Part shown: piece after piece, positions 6,494 through 11,312 of the stretch | How positions within the stretch are numbered: position 1 is the stretch's first letter | How the letters are laid out: each line of letters starts with the position of its first letter | DNA from: Anaerolineales bacterium | GTDB taxonomy: Bacteria > Chloroflexota > Anaerolineae > Anaerolineales > DRMV01 | NCBI GenBank assembly: GCA_015484985.1 | Contig: WFUL01000026.1 | Coordinates: forward strand, 1 to 11,312 | Direction: 5' to 3' | DNA: 11,312 bases | The notes under the pieces: model-generated | Database searches by the model: none | Told to the model about the DNA's origin: nothing | The model's input: the letters and a program-made list of their open reading frames with translations, nothing else | Made by a program: the position numbers and the translations under genes

Positions 6494-9027
6494 TGGGGAC
6501 CTCCTGCTGAGGGCGCGGTGCTGAGTCCAGGCCGCGTTCTTCGGGCACGCGCCTTTTCCGGCTCCTTGGGCGGATACAGGGCCCGATGCAGGGCGTCCTC
6601 CAGATGGCGAAGGGGCACGATGTTCAGGTGGTCGCGCACCCCCTTGGGTACGTCCACCAAATCCTTGAGGTTGGGCTCTGGCAACAGCACCGTCTTCAAC
6701 CCTGCCCGGTGCGCTGCCAGAACCTTCTCCCGAATACCGCCTACGGGAATCACGCGCCCTCGTAAGGTGATTTCGCCCGTCATGCCGATGGTATGACGGA
6801 CCTTGCGTCCTGTAAGGGCCGAAAGGAGGGCGACCGCGATGGCCACCCCCGCGCTGGGGCCGTCTTTGGGCACCGACCCTTCCGGAACGTGCAGGTGGAT
6901 GTCCTTCTTCTCGAAGATATCCGGACGCAAACCATATTGTCGGGCCCGAGAACGGATGTAGGAAAGGGCCGCCTGGGCCGATTCCTGCATGATGTCCCCC
7001 ACCTGGCCCGTGATTTGCAGGTTGCCCTTGCCCTCCATGATGGCCACTTCCACGGGAAGGATGTCCCCGCCCGACTCCGTCCAGGCCAGGGCCAGGGCCA
7101 CACCCACGTCATCCTCTCGCACCAGGGCCTCCAGGGAGAAGTTCTGGGGCGGGCCCAACAACTCCTCCACCCGCCGCGGCGTAATCCGCACCGGATAGGC
7201 GCGACCTTCCGCCTTCATCCGGGCAATCTTCCGGCATATGCGGGCAATCATGCGCTCCAGATTGCGCACCCCGGCTTCATAGGTGTATTCCCGGATGATG
7301 CGTCGAATGGCCTTTTCGGTGAAGGTCACCTCACCTGGTTGCAGGCCGTTCTCCTCCAGTTGTCGCGGGATGAGGAAGCGCTTGGCGATTTCTACCTTCT
7401 CCTCTTCCACGTATCCGGGGAATTCGATGACCTCCATACGGTCCAACAACGCGGGTGGAATGGTGCTCAAGGTGTTGGCCGTGGTGATGAAGAAGACATG
7501 GGAGAGGTCGTAGGGAATCTCCAGGTAGTGGTCGGAAAAAGCGTGGTTCTGCTCGGGGTCCAGGACCTCCAACAGGGCCGATGCCGGGTCCCCGCGGAAA
7601 TCCGTCCCCAACTTGTCGATTTCGTCCAGCATGAATACAGGGTTGATGGTCCCTGCCCGACGCATGGTCTGCAGGATACGACCGGGAAGCGCGCCAATGT
7701 AGGTGCGCCGATGCCCGCGGATTTCCGCCTCATCCCGCACACCCCCCAGGGACACCCGCACGAACTTGCGTCCCAGGGCCCGGGCGATGGACTGGCCCAG
7801 AGAGGTCTTCCCCGTACCGGGCGGGCCCACGAAGCACAAAATGGGCTGCCGGTTCTTCCGGGGCTTGAGGGAGAGCACGGCGATGTACTCCAGGACCCGT
7901 TCTTTCGCTCGGGGCAGACCGTAATGGGTCTCATCCAGAATGCGGGCCGCCCGCTTGAGGTCCAGATTGTCCTCGGTCTTTTCCGTCCAGGGCAGTTCCA
8001 GAACCCATTCGATGTAATTGCGCACGATGCCCACTTCCGGCGACATGGGCGGCATCTGGGAGAGCCGTTCCCACTCCCGAAGCGCGGTCTTACGGGCCTC
8101 CTCAGTGAGTTTGGCTTTCTCGATGCGTTCCCGTAAAGCGGCCAACTCCTGCTGCCAGAAGTCCCCTTCGCCCAATTCGCTCTGGATGGCCCGCATCTGT
8201 TCCCGCAGGTAAGCCTCCCGCTGGGCCCGCTCCATCTCTTCCCGGACCCGGTTCTGGATTTGCTCCTCCAATTGGAGGACTTCGATTTCCCGGGCCAGGA
8301 AGTGGAGCACCTGGCGCACCCGCTTGTTCACGTCCAGCGTGCCCAACAGGTCCAGCAGGTCCTGGTAGGAGAGGCGCAGCACGCCGGAGGCAATCATGTC
8401 GGCCAGGGTTCCGGCATCCGGGATGCCCCCGGCAATCTCCATGACTTCCTGGGGGTACTGGGCCATCTGCACCACCTGCTCCAGTTTGTGGCGCATGGCC
8501 CGCTCCAGAACCTCCAGCTCCGCTTCGTCCCGGTGTTCCTGCAAGACCTGAGCCTGGGCCAGGAAGTAGGGTTCCACCTGCACCCATCGCACGATACGCA
8601 CCCGTCGCCGGCCCTGGACGACCAGAGTGTACGTCCCGTCCTCCGTCAGGTGGGGCTCGCCGATGGCGATTTCCACGCCAATGGGATACAGGTCCTCGGG
8701 GTTGGGATAGTCTTTCTCAGGGTCCACCTGGGGGATCGCGAGCAGGGTCCGGGTAGCGCGCATGGCCACATCCACCGCGGCCTTGGAGAAGGGACGCCCC
8801 ACCCACATGGGGGCGACCATACCAGGGAAGACCACCAGCCCCCGCAAGGGAAGCACCGGAAGCGTGATGGTCCCATCGTCCTCCAGAGGCGTATCGGGAA
8901 TCTCGGAAAGCAACTGGTGCTGAGATTGCAGGAAGCGCAGGGTCTGCCGCCAGTCCGTGGGGAACTCCCACTCATCGGGGAAGACGTCGCTGGTCTCCAC
9001 CAGGTACGGCCAGAAGGCTCGTCGCAT
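6490..9027 (-). CDS. lon: ATP-dependent Lon protease (endopeptidase La)
   Basis: Lon is a cytoplasmic AAA+ serine protease that degrades misfolded and regulatory proteins. Its 845 residues include a preceding stretch of about 55, then the LON substrate-binding domain from L-P-V-L-P-L-R-G (56-63) to about 250, and a helical, probably coiled-coil part at about 245-310. The ATPase has Walker A G-P-P-G-T-G-K-T-S (401-409), Walker B F-M-L-D-E-I-D (465-471) and R530 in L-L-D-R. The protease domain has S725 in K-D-G-P-S-A-G-V and K768 in G-G-I-R-E-K, the Ser-Lys dyad of LonA. The C-terminus adds a basic, Pro/Ala-rich tail (about 820-845). ATG 9027 is the only in-frame start after a stop at 9061-9063. 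The stop overlaps the next gene's start, so lon heads an operon. No CIRCE-type heat-shock operator is visible upstream. Confidence 0.98.
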   Translation of the reverse strand: MRRAFWPYLVETSDVFPDEWEFPTDWRQTLRFLQSQHQLLSEIPDTPLEDDGTITLPVLPLRGLVVFPGMVAPMWVGRPFSKAAVDVAMRATRTLLAIPQVDPEKDYPNPEDLYPIGVEIAIGEPHLTEDGTYTLVVQGRRRVRIVRWVQVEPYFLAQAQVLQEHRDEAELEVLERAMRHKLEQVVQMAQYPQEVMEIAGGIPDAGTLADMIASGVLRLSYQDLLDLLGTLDVNKRVRQVLHFLAREIEVLQLEEQIQNRVREEMERAQREAYLREQMRAIQSELGEGDFWQQELAALRERIEKAKLTEEARKTALREWERLSQMPPMSPEVGIVRNYIEWVLELPWTEKTEDNLDLKRAARILDETHYGLPRAKERVLEYIAVLSLKPRKNRQPILCFVGPPGTGKTSLGQSIARALGRKFVRVSLGGVRDEAEIRGHRRTYIGALPGRILQTMRRAGTINPVFMLDEIDKLGTDFRGDPASALLEVLDPEQNHAFSDHYLEIPYDLSHVFFITTANTLSTIPPALLDRMEVIEFPGYVEEEKVEIAKRFLIPRQLEENGLQPGEVTFTEKAIRRIIREYTYEAGVRNLERMIARICRKIARMKAEGRAYPVRITPRRVEELLGPPQNFSLEALVREDDVGVALALAWTESGGDILPVEVAIMEGKGNLQITGQVGDIMQESAQAALSYIRSRARQYGLRPDIFEKKDIHLHVPEGSVPKDGPSAGVAIAVALLSALTGRKVRHTIGMTGEITLRGRVIPVGGIREKVLAAHRAGLKTVLLPEPNLKDLVDVPKGVRDHLNIVPLRHLEDALHRALYPPKEPEKARARRTRPGLSTAPSAGGPQ

Positions 9028-9040
9028 GGGAACTCCCTCA

Positions 9041-9048
9041 ACCTCCTT
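9041..9048 (-). promoter_or_regulatory. Ribosome-binding site of lon
   Basis: On the minus strand it reads AAGGAGGT, a perfect anti-16S match, but lies 13 bases from the ATG, which is long. A closer GGGAG (9037-9033) lies 5 bases away and may contribute. Together they support the start at 9027. Confidence 0.65.
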
Positions 9049-9071
9049 GGAAAGGATGACCTACGTGGCCT

Positions 9072-9100
9072 ATCATAGCATAAAAGCCTGGTTTTGGCTA
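9072..9100 (-). promoter_or_regulatory. Candidate sigma-70-type promoter for the lon operon
   Basis: On the minus strand, TAGCCA (9100-9095, 4 of 6 matches) and TATGAT (9077-9072, 5 of 6 matches) are separated by 17 bases. Transcription would begin near 9065, about 38 bases before the lon ATG. It lies in the AT-richer divergent intergenic region. Prediction only. Confidence 0.5.
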
Positions 9101-9182
9101 TACGCAGTTATTACCGAGGTGGAAAGATGGGTTTAGTGGGCCCATCCACATGCCCTTCGCTTAGGGTGAGAAACGGGGACGC

Positions 9183-9197
9183 ACCTAAGATATAGGT
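9183..9197. repeat. Short inverted repeat in the divergent intergenic region (possible operator)
   Basis: ACCTA and TAGGT, separated by five bases, form a small dyad 23 bases upstream of the candidate ligase -35 box. Arms of five bases occur often by chance, so this is only a candidate site for a dimeric regulator. Confidence 0.2.
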
Positions 9198-9220
9198 ACG
9201 CGACAGATGCGCCAGGATGG

Positions 9221-9249
9221 TTTTCATACGCTAAAATCAACGGTATAAT
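9221..9249 (+). promoter_or_regulatory. Candidate sigma-70-type promoter for the acyl-CoA ligase
   Basis: TTTTCA (9221-9226, 4 of 6 matches) and a perfect TATAAT (9244-9249) are separated by 17 bases. Transcription would start near 9256, leaving a leader of about 25 bases with the ribosome-binding site at 9268-9272. This is the best promoter in the window. Confidence 0.65.
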
Positions 9250-9267
9250 TACAGTGAATTCCCGCTT

Positions 9268-9272
9268 GGAGG
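9268..9272 (+). promoter_or_regulatory. Ribosome-binding site that decides the ligase start
   Basis: GGAGG sits 8 bases before the ATG at 9281, which is ideal spacing. It supports that ATG over the longer in-frame GTG at 9254, which would lie at the predicted transcription start and has no ribosome-binding site. Confidence 0.8.
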
Positions 9273-9280
9273 ATGAAGAG

Positions 9281-11182
9281 ATGCGTGTCTGCACCTGCCC
9301 GCCCGGTGAAGGTCAGGTGGTCTTGGGGAAGACCCTTCCCGACCTGCTGGACGAAGCCTGTGAGAAGTACCCGAACCCCCGCTTCCTCAATATGCGCGTC
9401 AACGGCGAATGGGTGACCTTTTCCACCCATCAGTTTCGCGAGGACGCTGAAGCCCTGGCCGCCGCTTGGGTGGACCTGGGACTGCAACCGGGCGACCGGG
9501 TGGCCATGTACATGCACAGCGACGCGGATTTCTGCCGGGTAGACATGGGCTGCCTCATCGCCCGGACCATTGACGTGCCGGTCTACCTGACCTATGCGCC
9601 CGAACTCATCGTCTACACCTTGCGACACGCGGAAGTCAAGGCCCTGGTGGTCTCCGATGACGAACTCCTGGAGCGATTGCTTCCCCTGCTGTCCGTGCTG
9701 GAGACCCTCCAACACGTGGTCATTGCCCGGCCCGGAGACCGATGGGAGGGTTTTCGCTCCCAACTCCCCGAGCACGTGCAGGGATGGACCCTGGAGGAAC
9801 TCCTGCAACGAGGTCGGGAACGTAAGGCCCGGGAGCCCGAACTCATTCCCTCTCTGAAGCGCAGCATTCAGCCGGATGACCTGGCCACCATTCTATACAC
9901 CTCCGGGACCACGGGGCTTCCCAAAGGCGTCATGCTCACCCACCAGAACCTGACGTTCAACGTGATTTCGGCCTTCAGCGTGTTCGAGAAGCATTTCCTC
10001 CCCCAAAAGGAAGTGGTGCTTTCCTTCCTGCCCCTGACCCACATCTTCGGCCGCATGATGCAATACGGATTCATGTACAAAGGCGCGGCGGTGTACTTCA
10101 CCGAGCCCCGCCGTCTGGTAGAGGATGCTCAGGTCGTCCGCCCCACGGTGTTCATCACCGTACCCCGCCTGGTGGAGCGCATCTACGAACGTATCCTGGA
10201 GCGGGCCCAGACCTTCAAAGGGCTGCAGGGGCGCCTGCTGCGTCAGGCGGTGGACTTCGCCCACGAGTACGACTGGTTGAACCCACCCAAAGGGCTCAAA
10301 GCCCTGCGCTACAGGATGCTGGACCGGCTGGTCTATCGTCGGTGGCGGCAGATTTTGGGTGGCCGCTTGAAGTACGCGGTCTCGGGAGGCGCGGCCCTGC
10401 GGGCCCAGCTGGCGCATTTCTTCGCCGCCGCGAGCATCTACTTCCTGGAGGGCTACGGCCTGACGGAGACCAGTCCCGTCATCACTGTGAACCGATACGA
10501 CCGACCCCGGCCCGGTACCGCGGGACAGCCCATCCCGGGCGTTGAGGTGTCCATCGCGGAAGACGGCGAAATCCTCACCCGCGGTCCCCACGTGATGAAG
10601 GGCTACTACAAGAACCCCGAAGCCACACGTGAGGTCATCGACGAAGAAGGATGGTTCCACACCGGGGACGTGGGCGAACTGGATGAGGACTGCTACCTGC
10701 GCATCACCGACCGCAAGAAGCACCTTTTCAAACTCTCCACGGGCAAGTACGTGTCTCCCCAGCCCCTGGAAGACGAGCTTCGCCGCTCCGCCCTCATTGA
10801 CCAGGCCGTGGTGGTGGGCGAAGCGCGGAAGTTCACCGCCGCGCTCCTCTTCGCCAGCGAGGAAGGGGTGCGTCTGGCCGCCCAACAACTGGGCGTCGAC
10901 CCCAAAAAGCCGCTCCTGGACCTGCTGCGAGATACGGACATCCAGCGCCTGTTTCGTGAAGTCGTGGCGGAAATCAATCAATCCCAACCCCGCTGGATGC
11001 GTATCCGCCGGGTGGCCCTGGTCCCCCGCACCCTCACCATGGAGAACGCGCTCCTCACCCCAACCCTCAAGGTGCGTCGGGCCAAAGTGCGGGAAACCTT
11101 CGGGGACGTCATCGAGGCTTTGTACCAGACACCCCCGGGAACCGGCGAATGGGTCATCCTGGACGTGGAGCCTCCTGGGTAA
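9281..11182 (+). CDS. Long-chain fatty-acid--CoA ligase (AMP-forming)
   Basis: An ANL-superfamily enzyme that activates fatty acids with ATP to an acyl-adenylate and then to acyl-CoA, for beta-oxidation or lipid synthesis; probably cytoplasmic and membrane-associated. It has 633 residues from the ATG at 9281. Motifs: phosphate loop Y-T-S-G-T-T-G-L-P-K-G (206-216), adenylate-binding Y-G-L-T-E-T (392-397), hinge-side T-G-D (461-463), D-R-K-K (477-480) and K489 in S-T-G-K-Y-V-S-P, which fits the catalytic lysine of the small C-terminal domain. The D-R-K-K-H-L-F-K-L-S-T-G-K-Y pattern and the length resemble the large bacterial/eukaryotic long-chain ligases (FAA1 or FadD15 type) more than short-chain acetyl-CoA synthetases. 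Chain-length preference cannot be read. The gene stands alone, divergent from lon, with its own strong predicted promoter. Confidence 0.95.
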   Translation: MRVCTCPPGEGQVVLGKTLPDLLDEACEKYPNPRFLNMRVNGEWVTFSTHQFREDAEALAAAWVDLGLQPGDRVAMYMHSDADFCRVDMGCLIARTIDVPVYLTYAPELIVYTLRHAEVKALVVSDDELLERLLPLLSVLETLQHVVIARPGDRWEGFRSQLPEHVQGWTLEELLQRGRERKAREPELIPSLKRSIQPDDLATILYTSGTTGLPKGVMLTHQNLTFNVISAFSVFEKHFLPQKEVVLSFLPLTHIFGRMMQYGFMYKGAAVYFTEPRRLVEDAQVVRPTVFITVPRLVERIYERILERAQTFKGLQGRLLRQAVDFAHEYDWLNPPKGLKALRYRMLDRLVYRRWRQILGGRLKYAVSGGAALRAQLAHFFAAASIYFLEGYGLTETSPVITVNRYDRPRPGTAGQPIPGVEVSIAEDGEILTRGPHVMKGYYKNPEATREVIDEEGWFHTGDVGELDEDCYLRITDRKKHLFKLSTGKYVSPQPLEDELRRSALIDQAVVVGEARKFTAALLFASEEGVRLAAQQLGVDPKKPLLDLLRDTDIQRLFREVVAEINQSQPRWMRIRRVALVPRTLTMENALLTPTLKVRRAKVRETFGDVIEALYQTPPGTGEWVILDVEPPG

Positions 11183-11244
11183 AGCGCTCCACGGCTCAGG
11201 ACCTTGAGGGTGCACGCAAATGTTGCCGAAGTGGGAGAAAAGAT

Positions 11245-11266
11245 GGTGCCGCTTTGGAAAGGCACC
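11245..11266 (-). terminator. Weak candidate rho-independent terminator for a leftward gene beyond the window
   Basis: GGTGCC (11245-11250) pairs with GGCACC (11261-11266) around a 10-base loop. On the minus strand the hairpin is followed by a short T-rich run (ATCTTTTC), whereas on the + strand no T-run follows. It would therefore better serve a convergent gene lying to the right. The stem is only 6 bp, so confidence is low. Confidence 0.25.
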
Positions 11267-11312
11267 CAACGTTTCGCACAGGTCTGTCCGGGACCCCGGA
11301 TGAAGAGAGAGA

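Noticed and set aside
5523..6548. A longer open frame on the same strand as the recombinase-like gene, in another frame
   Set aside because: It is Gly/Pro/Arg-rich with no motif, whereas the 5576-6493 frame shows a clear recombinase layout and an ATGA junction with lon.
6793..8136. A 447-codon open frame on the + strand opposite lon
   Set aside because: It mirrors the ATPase and protease domains of lon and shows no protein family features.
9893..11269. A 458-codon open frame on the minus strand opposite the acyl-CoA ligase
   Set aside because: It mirrors a certain gene and has no recognisable domain; high GC content keeps antisense frames open.
11287..11300. GC-rich palindrome near the right edge as a terminator or protein site
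   Set aside because: It is 14 bases long with no room for a loop without losing pairs, and no T-run follows.

Overview
The window is high-GC, densely coded bacterial DNA with no RNA gene, CRISPR array or insertion sequence that I can see. The gene content suggests a member of the Chloroflexota, possibly Anaerolineae: a membrane-anchored baseplate-J-like protein beside chromosomal housekeeping genes, an endonuclease-type MutL and a eukaryote-like long-chain acyl-CoA ligase. That assignment rests on protein character only and is an inference.

Layout from left to right. Bases 1-154 carry a perfect 47-bp inverted repeat whose left arm begins exactly at base 1. It looks like a contig-end or chimera artefact and makes the 5' end of the first gene unreliable. 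That gene (to 1543, + strand) is a GH5-type glycoside hydrolase with a large beta-sandwich-like insertion in its barrel. It converges on a minus-strand block. Read in transcription order from the right, this block is lon (9027-6490), a degenerate tyrosine-recombinase-like gene (6493-5576, ATGA overlap with lon), a membrane-anchored baseplate-J-like gene (5480-3966), then moaC (3857-3357) and mutL (3353-1551). moaC and mutL are 3 bp apart and probably have their own promoter. A 226-253-bp divergent intergenic region separates lon from a long-chain acyl-CoA ligase gene (9281-11182, + strand). The last 130 bases hold no gene.

How the genes relate. Lon (protein quality control), MutL (mismatch repair), MoaC (molybdenum cofactor synthesis) and the acyl-CoA ligase (fatty acid activation) are housekeeping functions without an obvious shared pathway. 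The unusual part is the stretch 3966-6493. It holds a full-length XerC/D-like protein that has lost most of its catalytic residues, including the nucleophilic tyrosine, and is translationally coupled to lon. Next to it is a protein of unknown role that joins a cytoplasmic Rossmann-like head, an arginine tract and one membrane helix to an external phage-baseplate-J-like domain. These two genes and the GH5 insertion are the best candidates for undescribed biology here.
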